A stretch of DNA of 64,000 nucleotides from Sambucus nigra (lineage: Eukaryota; Streptophyta; Magnoliopsida; Dipsacales; Adoxaceae): assembly GCA_949130495.1 (NCBI GenBank), contig OX422210.1:500875760-500939759 (forward strand), written 5' to 3'. Within the stretch, counting starts at the first letter, position 1, and each line of letters opens with the position of its first letter. Below the pieces are notes generated by a model. The model saw only the letters and a program-made list of their open reading frames with translations. It had not been told where the DNA came from and did not search any database. Below, one piece after another: positions 20,688 through 33,286 of this stretch. A program made the position numbers and the translations under genes.

Positions 20688-20858
20688 GATTACCCCTTTT
20701 TGTTATCCATTTTGTTACCACCGACTTCAAAGTATTGTACATTGCTTTGTCTTTACTTGTATGGGTCCTGCCAGGGCGTAAAAGACAAAGCAAGGTACAA
20801 CACTAACATGCCGGGATTAACAAAAAGGGGTACCCAAAAGGGGTAGCCCTAGTGTTAC
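20688..20858. mobile_element. MITE-like imperfect hairpin ('ggattacccctttttgtta')
   Basis: The left arm ggattacccctttttgttat ... cattgctttgtcttt and the right arm aaagacaaagcaaggta ... taacaaaaaggggtacc fold back over about 75 bases. The right end repeats aaaaggggtaGcc. Non-coding. Confidence 0.65.
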
Positions 20859-22472
20859 CCTATATTAATCGGTGATTCTATCTAGGCCCAATAATATGGG
20901 TAAATCCAGAAAAACTCGCCCAATACTTGCCCAAAAAGAACTGTCCGATTTTTGTGTAAAATATTTGTGGGTTAGAAATGGTTTAAATTTTTTTTTAACT
21001 CGGTTCAGAAGTGGGTGATCAACGGGTCAATTGCGGTCCATGAAAAAAATAATCCCAAGTTTTACTCATACTCTCTCTGAAAACTAAGTGGTTTTCGAAA
21101 ATTTTCCATATCGCCGATCTGACTTATTCTCTTTCTCCTATCTAAAAATTAACGGGAAAAATCAAGATTTTCCAGCTTAGTTTTTGTATCATGGTCCATT
21201 TGAATTCTTTGGTTGGTTATTGTTTTGTATTTAGATTTAGATGGGTTCACTGGATATGTAGATGATTTGAATGAGATTTTTGTAAAGCAGGATTTACCTG
21301 ATCCGACCTGCTCAGGGTCGATCCAATCCCAACCCGAATCTTATGTTCAACCCATTTTTCACCAGTTCATATTAAACCCAACCCATTTTTAAACCGCCAT
21401 ATCCTCCCCTATCCGCTCATTTGTCCATGTAAATTTTATATGCTAATCATATTAAAGTTGACACCTTTTGTACGAGGTGTAAACGTCAACAAAAAGAGTC
21501 AGTATTGAAATACTGGATTTTTCCAATTACATTTAGAAGCACCAAATTTTGAATTAGATAATTGGGAGATTTTTGAAAGGGTAAAGGTGAAGATTGATGA
21601 TGGGTAGGTTGGGTGGTGAAAAGGAAAATAGTGCAGGACACCTGTTTGAAATGGATGGGAAAGTTTGAGGGAACGGTGATGCTGTGTTACGTTGTTTATC
21701 TGGTTCTGTAGACTATACACATCAAATGAGACCTATTCTATTATGTTATATTCAATTAAAAATTGATTACACCAGCAGAGAATTGTCAAAGATAGAATCT
21801 GGTTGGGTGGGATCCACCCAATATCTGCTATGCCAAAAGCTCCACCGTTCATATGCGGTGAATCGTCCATACAACCCTTCCCCACCGTGTAAATTTTTCC
21901 AAGTTTAGTAATAAATGGAGAGTTTAATAGTTAATGTGAGGTCTTAATATGTGTTATTTAGTTTCACTTGTTTTTTTTCAAATGGGTTCTTGATAAAAAT
22001 ATGTTGGGTGTAGCTAAATGACTCTCAAAATTCTGAAAACACTATAATTTTTTTTTAATTGATAATATTACCCTTTATTCGATACAAGTCCCATTTTATT
22101 CATTTATTTTCTTTTGCAGGACCTCCACCATTTCACTTCTTCCTTTAATATTAAATTTTTTTTTAACTTAAATGGATTGACCTTTTGTTTAGAGTTGATT
22201 ATAACCGCAAGTTATTTTTAGTTTGTTTTTTGATTTTGGGTTTTTGACACTTTTTCTAGGAATAATCTACCTTATTTTTTTAATGTCTTTAAAAGTCACT
22301 TGTATATTTTTGTTACATTTTTTTGGGAAAGTATTTTAGGATTAAGGTTTTAAGTCTTTTTTTTCTTTTCGGCTTTAGGTTTATTTAAGATTTTTTTTTT
22401 ATTTTAGGTTTAGAATGTAAGGTTTAGTTTTTTCTTAATTAAAATGCGACACGCATAAAATGATATGTATAG
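20859..22472. other. Intergenic stretch, no gene recognised
   Basis: Contains scattered cccaacccg/acccattt words at 21340-21400 of a kind common in decayed plant repeats. A minus-strand frame at 21720-21499 is rich in Ser, His and Pro and could be imagined as a transit-peptide-like N-terminus, but nothing recognisable follows. No gene is called. Confidence 0.35.
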
Positions 22473-22600
22473 GCCGTCCAACCACCTATAAATACCGCTG
22501 GCGCGGATCATTTTATCTAATATGTTGGTCCGCGCCAACAATATATATAATTGGTCGGACCGCCTATACATATTGCTGGCGCAGACATCATATATGAGCG
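22473..22600. repeat. Short repeat cluster 'cctatacataYYgctggcgcgga'
   Basis: Three words of this family lie within 120 bases, two direct and one inverted (tccgcgcca). They are related to 5262-5350 and to the left end of the 10521 foldback element. Confidence 0.5.
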
Positions 22601-23696
22601 AAACTATACAAATAATTACTCGTATTTAGATAAACACAAAACTCCCATTTTGAGAGAAACTATACAAACATCTACACACTATTGTTTGCGTAACACAACC
22701 GTGGTGATTCCATTATAGTCATCAGACTCAAACTCGACCAATCCAAAATTCTGCTTATCTGCCCATCTCTTAACATTCAGAGTGAGAGAAATTAAGGTTT
22801 TTCCACACCAAAACCTCAATAAGCACCTTGTTCGCAATAAATAGGTACGAGTTCTCCCACGGAACTCTACTGTACTAAGTGTCACTTGCTAGATACATCC
22901 ATTGCGGAAATGAAATGATCACCATGAATTCAAAATTATTTTCACGCGGTTCCACTAATCTTTCATCACCTCGCCTACCCCCCGGCTAAGGGTGATACAA
23001 CCTACTCAAAACGAAACGCTATCCCCATTGTTTCCCGAAACTCTGGTTTGAAGGTGGGTCTCAATGATCCCATTCTAGTTCAGAAAAATACCAGGAAGAA
23101 CCTCGGCGTGATTCTTATTTTCAAAGAAAGGTTGGGGCACACTATCTAATAGTGTATACCACCCAAAAGAATAATAATCACTTTCTTTTAGGTCAACTTG
23201 TTCCACACATTCTAAGGGACTCGTGACCTTACCTTGAAGTTGGCACCCCATCCAAGAAATTTCACATAATTGCTCTCTTCTATTTTAGAAATCGTAGGTT
23301 TGCTACAAAATTTTCTTGTTGATCCTCTCGTTCCAACCGATTCCTATCTATGAGTGGTGCCCGCGGAGAGTACTCATTATGTCCCGCTTAACATCAACTT
23401 CTGCTTGTAATGACTCACATAAGTGAGACTTAATACCCTTCTTTCCTTAGCGTATACCGAAAGTTCTGACCCATGCATCTCTCTCCATGATGTACAGTGC
23501 TGAACCTTTATACCTTACTAACATCATCATTCAACCTACACGCAAGTCTCTTTCCACACTTGACTAGGTAAAGCTCCCCTCCGAGTGTTTTCCATAATAG
23601 TTCAGCTTTATCCTTCTCAAGGAATACCCTTAAATGGCTTCCCACAACCTTCCAACTAAATTTATGTTTGCTACTCTGATCGTACACGTATATATG
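22601..23696. other. Decayed minus-strand coding-like sequence, origin unknown
   Basis: Two minus-strand frames (23723-23508, containing KFSWKVVGSHLRVFLEKDKA, and 22885-22679, containing TLNVKRWADKQNFGLVEF) and the interval between them have balanced base use compared with the AT-rich surroundings and read like fragments of one broken protein. I do not recognise the family. It could be part of a retroelement accessory region or a host pseudogene. Confidence 0.3.
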
Positions 23697-23930
23697 TAAC
23701 ACCCTGCCCGAAGCGCTACTCAATAAAACTAAACTAATCCACGATATAACAAGGTATAGGGCACCTAAATAAAATCCTATAAAATAAGAGAAACCACTAA
23801 TCTCAAACTCTTCAAATTAATACAACAATATTCTCTTGAATAAAACAACTAAAGTACAACACAATAAAATAATACAAATCTTCTAAAAATATTCTTCCCA
23901 AGACAATCCATGCTTAATCCACTCTACCAG
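23697..23930 (-). mobile_element. Possible partial LTR of another chromovirus-type element
   Basis: It starts tgtaacaccctgcccgaagc, the form in which a minus-strand Tekay-type LTR end appears on the plus strand. The following 200 bases are A-rich and unlike the LTRs at 26651 and 35985 beyond the first dozen bases. The right boundary with the Tekay internal region is approximate. Confidence 0.3.
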
Positions 23931-26650
23931 TTCCACTTTGTTATGTCGTTCTCACAAACATATATTCCACGCGTATGTTCCCATATCTCTTCAACTCGAA
24001 CGATTCAAGCAACAGCTAACCAGGATGCCCACACACCCTATAAACTGTGCATACTGGTGTAACCATCACCTACGCTTCACACATAACACCCAATTCTTTA
24101 TTTCCCTTGTGCTCATAATGTGTTTTACAAAACTTGGGTACTCTCAAACCTCCTTATCATCATTCCACCCTTTGATTGGGTGATAAAACAAAACTTCCAA
24201 AGTTTCCTTACCACACAACTAGGCCCACTAGCCTTAAATCGTCACTTAACTTTAACTTACAATCAATATTACCAGCTCCTATGACAACCGAGGTACTAGA
24301 CTCATGGACTAATGACCAAACATCTCTCTACTTCCAACCTTACGCTAAGTTTCATGCGTAGGATGTCTCGTAAAGCAAAATCCAAATAAGGTACCCCACC
24401 GATACACTATTACTTAGCATTATCGGATCTCAAAATCCGTTAGGCCCTCCGTCCATAACATATACCCCTTTATTCCGTCTCTTGATGAAAAATTTACATC
24501 TCCTCTCGTAATTACACTTAAACAAAGACATTTTGCCAATTGCACTATCGTTCAGAATTGGTGGTAATCACAATCCGCAAACCTCGTACACATGCAATCG
24601 AGACCCTCAAAATCCTGGCCCCAAACATATGAGTCTAACTCTTAACTCTCACATTTCTAAAGGATAGATATAACAGTGCACTCTTCCTATCACCAAGTCC
24701 TAAGCGCTAAACATAATAATGGGTCAAATCCTTCCGCTTAATGGTAAACCCAGTACATACTGAACCATGGCAACAGGGTCCCTAAACACCCTGGGATTAA
24801 ACATTTTGATACCACTATACCCTTCGAAGTCTCTACAATATATGATATAAATGCGAGCCCGACCCTCTCACAGGTGAGGACTTGCTAGGACAAAACGTGT
24901 TGCACTAAGGCAGCCACTCCGATAGCCTTGCAGTAACTGTCTACTATCGTACTAACCATTACTATAAAGTTGTAACCAAGATAATATAATACTCGTATAT
25001 CACACCACTAAAACGAATAACCTCGATAAAGTATATAACAATATTAATATATCCATTCATCATCCGCAGATAGCACTTTAAGATAATCCCGCTACACTAC
25101 GAAACATATTCTCATAACAATAATGTTTATAGTTATACGCATTAAACTCGTATCACATGCTAATCTAGCAATGAAAAAAATATAGTGACTCGCTCGTGTC
25201 ACATAAAACACGCCTCCTCCTACGAGGATAAAAATCATACTTCTACCTTGACAATCGTCTTGACTGCACAGATGGTCCCCAGACGTAACACACCTGTCTA
25301 AACCAAAATAAAAACTACTTTAATCGTTGTCCTTTACTAGGCATCCTACTCTTGTCCCTTAACTCACTTCGGGAAAACATTAACGCATGTGATTTCACTC
25401 TCCACAAAATACCTCTACACATCATCCACTTATCACCTTTCATACTAACCGTATTAGGATTGTCCTTCTCTCGGACTTTGGTAGACTCGATTCCTGATGG
25501 CTACCGCTGTTGTTCCCTTAGCCTTGTTGGCCCTAAAGAACATGCTACTGGTTTCAATAACCCTTACTGAATTCACCATCGCTTGGTAAGAATTCCGCTA
25601 TCCGACTTATTTAAATGAGTCCCTTGATGGGTTTTCCCCTTGCGGTGTTTTACTAACTACTTTTCATCTAGACTCACTCTCCAATAAATCTTTCGATTAC
25701 TTTATCTCCCTTCATAAGAGCGTTAACATCTCTACAGACAATGCGTGACATTGTCACCATATGGATCGACTGTCCAATAGAATTCTCTTTAAGTGTTGTC
25801 AATCTTTCCTCACGAGTTGATTTCCCACTTGAAATCTTCTCTACCATTGGTATCCATTCCCGTTGATACAAGATTTGCTAAAAGTCTAAATCCATTTACA
25901 AATGGACCTCTATCCGGCCCTTCCGTAATGGGTTCAGAACAACGTTCATATCTTATTCTGAACAATTGATGAAAGAACGTGCGGTTAAACTGTACCTAAG
26001 GTCCTTCCCTTGACGCAACATTTCACTACTAACGGTGGTGGTGGACTCCCACTATTGTAACTTTACTCTGCTGAGTCAAAAAATTTTACCCGAAATTTTC
26101 GATTCTAGTTAACCAAACTCCACTATATGTCCAAGCTTCTAAATATATTACATTCATTGGGTAACACACACAATTCCCACATTTTTGGAATTTCTGTTGA
26201 TGACTCTCCTCAATTTTTCCCTTTTGACCCCCTCCCAAGTGCACCACGTTGGGTGGGTTAAATTTGTCCTCACTTTCGATTATAGCAGCACTTGGAATTT
26301 GTAGGCTGCATCCTTGCCGTCTTTACAGTCCTGGCCTCTCGTGCTATAGTAGGGGTGACCTCAACTATGGTCATCATCCTCGAATATAGTTTACAACCTC
26401 AACTAAGCCATGCCTCCTGCTATTCACCTAACAGCCCTCGTCTGACATCCTTCATCGCTCGGCACATGCACACATCCTAATGCAAATATAATTCACTAAT
26501 ATACATACGTTATAGCAGGAGAACGTAATCTCACCATAGAAATCAATAATCCTAAACATGGGGCTCTATAGCAAACGAAGCAACGCTGGAAGCATAATAA
26601 GCCGCACAGATCAAGAAGGACACTAGAACCTGATGCTTTGATACCACCTG
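23930..26650 (-). mobile_element. Tekay-like Ty3/gypsy element 1, decayed internal region
   Basis: Collinear with 40490-43429 of the second Tekay-like element. Paired segments include 24280-24460 against 40810-40990 (aagtttcatgcgtaggatgtc) and 25450-25530 against 42230-42310 (ctcggactttggtaga, then ttgttggccct). A primer-binding-site complement (gctttgatacca, 26635-26646, equal to tggtatcaaagc on the element strand) adjoins the LTR, matching the initiator tRNA-Met type PBS. The pol half present in element 2 near 38961-40400 is missing. No continuous frame of useful length remains, so the gag region is inferred from position only. Confidence 0.65.
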
Positions 26651-28007
26651 TGACACCCAGCCTAATTAAATATTGGGTGATCAGTCATTTATTAGATTAA
26701 AATCAAGGTGAACAGTTGGTTCATTCTTAGCATCACTGTCGCAAAATAAAATTTCCAAATTAAACACCATAAATAATTAAGCTAAGTGACAAAATAATTT
26801 AAAGTCTTATTTCCATTTTTAAATTCCAATTCATCAGTCTAAGAATCACATAAGTACTACGGATATCAATCAACACACAAGAATTAATTCGTCTAGATTA
26901 AATAAACCAAGTCAACTAACCATACATGAAACCATCCTGAAAAGAGTTAACTCCGAAGGAGTACTAAATACTGGAAAATATAAATAACATAAATCTCTGA
27001 CAAAAACCAAACGGAATTGGAAATCGGGCGACACATGCCCTACTTATGAAGAACTAAAGCAAGAACATAATCAATGAAGAGGTCATCTAAAACAAAGGCC
27101 TGCAACTCCCACATAATCTGCATCACGTCCAATTCAAAGAACATATGCATGACGCCCCTGTGGCTATATATATATATATATACACACTATCGGTACCCCG
27201 CATGAAATCTATGGTGCTGGCATACTCTGCTATCAAGTCCTTGTATCACACATATTAAGGGAAATACTAGTTCGGAATCACTCTCGAACTGTATTAACAT
27301 AAAACACATACAAATGGAGGCGAAGCATAGTTTCAAGTCACTAAGAGGTCAGCACATACCCTCACGTCTCTTAGGACCGTCTGACTATCAATCAGATAGC
27401 CTGTACCAAGGAATCCTATGTTCTAGGGTACGAGTCAATATCCCCCCATAAAGGCCCAATCGAGATAAGACCGTCCCGGTGTGGAAACCCCCGTGATAGC
27501 ATGTAGCCCAAGTATGATTTTTATACAGATATATAATATGTGCACAATCACACAGTCATTTATATATATATATCCACATTCATAAATTAGGTGCGCTCAC
27601 GACCCATAATTATAATTATCCGTTCTTAGCACATTCTACTTGATTATCCCTCTTAACGGACCCGTTACTTTTTATTCTCATATATATAATTACTCCACAC
27701 CTCCTTCTCGTCTCTCGAAGTATTCTATCACCCTAAGAATAATTTCAGTAGGCACTCTCACTTACCTTCTAGTCTATCCAATACAAGTTTTGATCTTTTG
27801 TTAAACATACGCATGATTTCATATGTGTGAATAACTCCCCGTTAACCCTTAATTTCATCTTACATTAAATCCTCATCCAACGGAGTTTACCTAGACCCTA
27901 ATGGTCCTATTTACATCCCATTATTCTCTAAAAACAATAACTCAGGGTTACTACACATTTTAATCGGATTGAACCAACATAAGGGGAATATGCAATTTTC
28001 TAGGAGG

Positions 28008-28070
28008 GGTCGATCGATCAAGGAAATATGTCGATCGATCGATCGATGTTCTTGGGTCGATCGCTCGATC
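28008..28070. repeat. (tcga)n-rich palindromic cluster in the Tekay LTR
   Basis: Repeated tcgatcgatc words, self-complementary by nature. The equivalent position of the other LTR (37745-37825) instead carries repeated attcggcctRgtYcgaat words, so this is a hypervariable spot. Confidence 0.6.
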
Positions 28071-28592
28071 AAGCAGTTATGACGAAAACTGCATTAACCC
28101 AGTTACGAGTTTGCCTCTCCAACCTCAACCAAATCTCCATATATCATTCCCAAACTCCCAACCAACATTATTACAAGTACTATATACCAGAACACATGAT
28201 TTTCTACGTAAAATATGTCCCAATTCTTCAATTACAACAATTTAATGGTTAAAATTTTACCTGAACTTCAAGAACCCTAATTTTTCTTTCTCTTTCAATT
28301 CTCCTAATTCTTTTCCAGATTTCCTACTTCTAAATCCATACAAATTCGTGGTTTATCCTCTACATGCGATATAGATATCCAGAATATGATTACTTCTTCT
28401 ATAACATGTAATTTTAAGTCTCAAAACGATACTTTCTTTCATGAAACAAGTTCTAAACAACCCTAGACTAACATGATTGAGACATCAACTAAAAAATAAA
28501 GCAAGATAGATACTTTTCTGAGAATTAAAGGTCTTATTTGATGACTCTAATTAGTATCGCAGTAATCCTCTTCTTCCGATCTACGCTTTGGT

Positions 28593-28611
28593 GGGGGGGG
28601 GGGGGGGGGGG
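28593..28611. repeat. Poly-G run (19 G)
   Basis: An uninterrupted G19. The equivalent region of the other Tekay LTR has G16-A-G11 at 38385-38412. Confidence 0.9.
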
Positions 28612-29198
28612 CAAGATTGGTGGTTTTTGGCCTCGAACACTTAGAAAGCTTTTTCCCTTCTTCTTCCTATAGCCTCCTTCCCTTTTGGTTCTCAGAACCC
28701 TAACTTCCCTGGAACTCCATCTGATATAATCTTACTGATTTTCGTCATTATTAAGGGCCAAAAATAGAAAATTACCAAAATGCCCTCCCGGGTTACCGGT
28801 TAGGCCTAAAAACGTCCCGAGACCCAAACTAAACTCCCGGGTACACTTTTCTGACTATCTCGACCCTTCTGGACACATTGGCGCACTTGAAATGACCATA
28901 CGGTGACTTATAATTTATTCACTTTTAATAATAATATTTTAGTCCCGACACGACACAGGCGCGTCCTCACTTAAATTTTCATAATTGCCATTTTATTCAC
29001 TCGTGACAATTTTTAATAAAATCAATCTTATATATTACTTTACTCATCCAGTAATATTCAACAAATTTCCAATAATTACTAACTCTCGTCACGCTAGTAA
29101 ATATTTAAAATGAAATTCCAGATTAATATTAAATTAATATCTCAATTAAATTTAATAAATCCCTAATTTTAAAAGCCATAAAAATACGGGGTATTACA

Positions 29199-29526
29199 GT
29201 AAGTTACTTATATAAAATAACCACCAAATGCATTTTCCGTAACTACCTCATTTTTTGCCAAGAAAAAAAATCAATCTTTAAAGTTCCATAATTTCAAATC
29301 TAAATTATTAATTTATATATTTGGAATCTACTCATCAATATCGATTAAATAAGAATCATATTCGATGTTTTTTTTCGAAAAAATAACACATGCAAATTAT
29401 TAAGTTTTTTAAAACTCCATATTTTTCGATATTCTCCTTTTTTCTCCGGTGACGGTGTCGCTAATGCAGGACAAAATAAATGTAACAAAAGGACATAGAC
29501 ACACACACGTGAATATATATATATAA
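29199..29526. other. Unassigned AT-rich sequence flanking the Tekay LTR
   Basis: No gene or clear repeat boundary. The five bases after the LTR (gtaag) would be the target duplication, but the partner end is missing. Confidence 0.35.
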
Positions 29527-29673
29527 TACTTCTCTTGAGAGGACCAGTCCGCATTTTAAGAGTGCGAATCGGAAATGTGTAATTGGCACATTCTCTCTCT
29601 TTTGGGGGCACACCGACAGGTGACACATGTTCAGTCCGCACTCTTAAAATGAGGACTAGTCCACACAAGAGCG

Positions 29674-29676
<3 letters not shown>
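29527..29676. mobile_element. MITE, family 'tcttgtgcggact', copy 2
   Basis: The termini tacttctcttgagaggacca and the reverse complement of taccgctcttgtgtggacta are followed by an inner inverted pair cattttaagagtgcg / cgcactcttaaaatg. The central tctctctcttttgggg and ggtgacacatgttcagt match the copy at 20233. Flanked by TA-rich DNA. Confidence 0.8.
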
Positions 29677-29736
<60 letters not shown>

Positions 29737-29737
29737 T

Positions 29738-29775
<38 letters not shown>
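29677..29775. repeat. (ta)n then (ga)n microsatellite
   Basis: TA dinucleotides pass into a GA run with gata interruptions, which merges with the left end of the next hairpin. Confidence 0.95.
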
Positions 29776-29779
<4 letters not shown>

Positions 29780-30178
29780 AGGCTCACCTACATCACACTT
29801 TATATATCACTCATACATCACACCTAGTTCTACGTCCTAAAAAACTTTTTTTTTTCAATTTTTTTATCTTGGAATTAACCTTCAAACCAACCCATGTTAA
29901 AAGTCAAAATACATTTTGTACCTATTTTTGAAAAATTCAATAAAAAACTGCTAAAAATACCTTATTTATAATGGCCTGCGTCATCAGAATATTGTGAATT
30001 TTTAAAAAATAGCTACAAAATGTATTTTGACCTAATTTTTTGAACTTGGGTTGATTGAAAGATTAATTTCAAGAGAAAAATAAAAAATTTAGAAAAAAAA
30101 AATTTTAGTCCCTAAAACTAGGTCTGATGTATAGAGTATGATGTCGGTGAGCCTTCCTCTCTCCCTCTCTCTCTCTCC
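29775..30178. mobile_element. Foldback MITE with GA/TC microsatellite termini
   Basis: The left arm ggagaaggctcacctacatcac and the right arm ...gatgtcggtgagccttcc are reverse-complementary. The arms continue inward through acctagttctacg / taaaactaggtct and the paired words caaaatacattttg, with a centre near 29970. Outside, the left arm is preceded by (ga)n and the right arm is followed by (tc)n, so the inverted repeat includes the microsatellites. Non-coding. Confidence 0.75.
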
Positions 30179-30180
30179 TG

Positions 30181-30375
30181 TGCATGTCAAGTATTAAAAG
30201 CTGCGAAAGTTTAACCGATTTTTTTTAAAATAGAAAAAAAGTTATTTTGAGTTGATTTTTTTTTATATGGGCTCATTGAAATGTTTAAATACGACAAAAA
30301 AAAACCACAATTTTTTTTTTAATATTTTAGAAAATAGGTGTGCGTTAGCAAGTATGTATACTTGGTATGCATGAG
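30181..30375. mobile_element. Half of a foldback element (family of 10521-10896)
   Basis: Matches the right arm of the elements at 10521 and 17706: gaaagttta-cc-gattttttttaaaatag, gagttgatttttttt, attgaaatgtttaaata, ending tacttggtatgcatgaga next to a GT microsatellite. The left arm is absent. Confidence 0.6.
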
Positions 30376-30380
30376 AGTCT

Positions 30381-30449
30381 CTGTGTGTGTGTGTGTGTGT
30401 GTGTTCGTATATATATATATATATACGAACACATACACACACGCACACA
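30381..30449. repeat. Perfect microsatellite palindrome (gt)n-ttcg-(ta)n-cgaa-(ac)n
   Basis: A GT run, then ttcg, a TA run, cgaa and an AC run. The two halves are reverse complements, so the segment can extrude as a cruciform. Confidence 0.85.
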
Positions 30450-30638
30450 GATGAAGTTTCTCAGACAAGGTTGCTCCACCGAGGGGAGGTGTTACTCTGA
30501 CAAGCTGGAGATGGGACTGAGGGTGAGGCTACTGAAAGAGAGAGAGAGATGCGTGTGCTTATTTTTAGAGAGAGTAAATATATAATGAGTATGATTAAGG
30601 GGTACAGTTGTCTAAACATGTGTGCTTTAAAAAAAGGT

Positions 30639-30784
30639 GTAATGCTATGAGTCTCAACTACATTCCCCAATTGATCCCCCAACTGAAATGGCATAAAAAT
30701 AAAGTGTTATACTTACAGTACAATGTATAACATTTATTATAATGTCACATCATTTGAGGGATGTAGTTGAGACTCGTGATATTT
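30639..30784. mobile_element. MITE-like element 'gagtctcaactacat'
   Basis: The left end aatgctatgagtctcaacta and the right end atgtagttgagactcgtgat are inverted repeats. The interior is AT-rich and non-coding. About 145 bp long. TSD not resolved. Confidence 0.7.
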
Positions 30785-30789
30785 TTCTT

Positions 30790-33286
30790 TAAATAAAGGA
30801 TTTGGTGAATTAAAGAAAAGTTAATAAGTTTATATGCATGTAGTTTTGCATTGTTTGAGTTTTACAGGTATCTCATCATTGGTTCAGACTCCTGGGAGTC
30901 TCAGTTGATGTCATACATTGAGTCTATATTTTTTGTCATGTGTTAGTCTATGTTGTCCATCTCGAGGTTGTGAGTGATGTATATTGAATACTGTGGCTTT
31001 ATTTATGTATGGTGAGAATTGCATGTACTCTTATTCACGACACACAATATATCTTATCAAAATATTCCTTATCAATATATTTTAGATATAAAATATTATC
31101 AAAATTATTCCTTATCAAAATATTTCATTATCGGATGTATATGATTTATTTCAGTCCGAGAACATTTCCTTGACAGTCCTAGTGTGTCATGATACTTGAT
31201 TTTCTTACATGGCTCTATTTGCATCTGAGCCATTTTGCATTGCATTGCTTCATCAACTCATATACTTCGATGGAATTTTGGATGCACTTTTTGCCCACAT
31301 ATTTTTCCCCACATTCCTTGCTATTGTTCTTATAATTATAAAGTCATATTTTGAGAACTGTGCAATCAGTAGCTTTCAGTTGGGCATTTTTTAAAACATT
31401 TTATATACTGTCCAAAATTTTGTGCACTCATGAAAAATGGCATCATGTGCACGACTATGAATAAAATGCTTGTTTTAGCCCGCTGTTAACATCTGTGCGC
31501 ATGGATTTCACAGAAGCAAAAAATTATGATTTTTTCATTATAAAAAGCATTTTGGATTAGAATTCTTCCTTCTTTTGACAAACATTTTATATCTATGAGC
31601 TTCTCTTTCTCTCTTTAGAAATGCTTGATGAGATTTTATTTTACCTCACTGTGAATGTAACATTTTGTGAGAGACTTTTAAGTGATTTTATCAAATCAAC
31701 TTTAGAAAACTTTTTTCCTTCACTAGCCATTGGAGATCTTCAGTGGAGATCTCAATAAGGAGGAAACTCTGAAGTTTTGAAGACTTGTTCTTCCAATTAG
31801 ATGTGTGGAAAGTCATAAAAATGGATTTTTCTCTCTCTACAAAGGAGTTTTGGATAAAAGTTTCTAAGTTGGATGGGCTATTGAGGATTGGTGGATTACA
31901 AGAGCTTTTAAGGGACTTAATCTAAGTAAATGGTTGATTTCTTGAAAAACATCTTCGTTTTTCTATTGGATTAATTATAGATTCCAAAAAAAAACTCCCC
32001 TAGGTGGAGTTTTTGTTTATAAATCTAGACATTGTGCTCATCCTCACATTTACTCTTATTCACAACACACAATCTAACATAATTTTAGATATAAAATTGA
32101 TATAGGTTTCTATATATTTAAATCTCACATAATTATAATTAAATTTAATTAATTTTACTAGAATTGACCTAATGATAGATTGACTTAAATTTGGATCTAA
32201 TTATAGATTTCATATCTTTTTAAGTTGAAATTGAACTCAAATTATTTTGAAAATGATTTGAATTCCATCATTGCACTTTTCTTGAACTATAATCAATTTA
32301 AGGTTAAGTGTTTGATAGTTTGCCTAAGTGAGTGTGAGTTTAAATTTAATTGTGGAGATCAATTGGTATTGTGATTCTAAATAAGCAAAATTTTAATTGG
32401 CCATTAATTCCAAGTATATCATATTCACCCTCACCCTCTAGGACATTAGCACGCCGAATTTCCTCATTTTCATATGAACTAAGTTTCTAACAAATATATA
32501 AAAATGCTTTACTCTTGATCTAAAACCATCTTTCAAGTGATGTAACTCATCAAAACCCTAGAGAGATTGTTTTTTAGTTTTTTATTGGCATGTTCATGAG
32601 ATATCTTGACAAACCAATCATTCTATGATGTGATTTTTCTTTGGTTTAAGGCTTTGGTGGATTCCAAGGTTGAATCTATCAGAGATTGGTGCATCAGGGA
32701 GTAACAAGTTACGCTACAGATTTAGACGAACCGTCTTTATCAGAAGATATCAACATGAGTGATCCTGTGAGAAAATCTTGTACCAGTCGAGATTGGTAGA
32801 TATTAAGAACATAAGGGAGACTCTGTGGGTGTCTTTTTATTTTTATATATAAATCGTTTATGTTTTCTTCAAGACCTGCAAATATTATTATTATTGGTGA
32901 ACATATTTATGCTGGGGCGCAATAGTGATTTTTCCACTAAGATTTCTACTTAAATACGAGTGTTCGTTGTGGGCACAATAGTCCTATTTCTAGAGTTTTG
33001 TTAGACTCTCATCCCATATATTTTTTAAATTGTATTAAGTCTCATAACGACCAAAATCATCTTATAACAACCTCTAACCACCCCTCTTCCTTTACACAGA
33101 AATTGACACTTGTCTCATAGTTATTACAACGGGACCAATAACTAAAAAAAATAAAAACATAGGAGTGGGATTACGAATGTATATTTAAAATTGGGACTAA
33201 ATGTTTGATTAATATCTATTTTGTGAAAACCATCACACAAATAGGAACATTCACATTGAATCATTAAGAAGTAAATATATCGAATT
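30790..33286. other. Intergenic stretch, no gene recognised
   Basis: About 2.5 kb of AT-rich sequence. A word near 31020 (gtactcttattcacgacaca) recurs near 32045 (tttactcttattcacaacac), suggesting old repeat debris. The segment 32660-33000 has more even composition but no frame I can assign. No promoter or RNA gene is recognised. Confidence 0.35.

Larger units (their letters stand above)
26651..29198 (-). mobile_element. 5' LTR of Tekay-like element 1
   Basis: On the minus strand it runs from tgtaataccccgtatttttat (29198) to ...ctgggtgtca (26651), followed by the PBS. The TGTAA(C/T)ACCCCG start is characteristic of Tekay/Del chromoviruses. It aligns along its length with the LTR at 35985-38960: both contain the gggtgatcaRtc end, the gagccatRaaaRYac/cacatacaaatggaggYg segment and a poly-G tract. 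Internal differences are large (for example tcgatcga repeats at 28008-28066). It is about 2.5 kb long, within the range expected of the lineage. Confidence 0.8.

Noticed and set aside
21499..21720. Transit-peptide-like N-terminus on the minus strand
   Set aside because: Composition is suggestive only. No mature protein, splice structure or promoter could be linked to it.
29345..29668. 107-codon minus-strand frame
   Set aside because: Much of it translates the MITE at 29527-29676 and flanking AT repeats. No domain.
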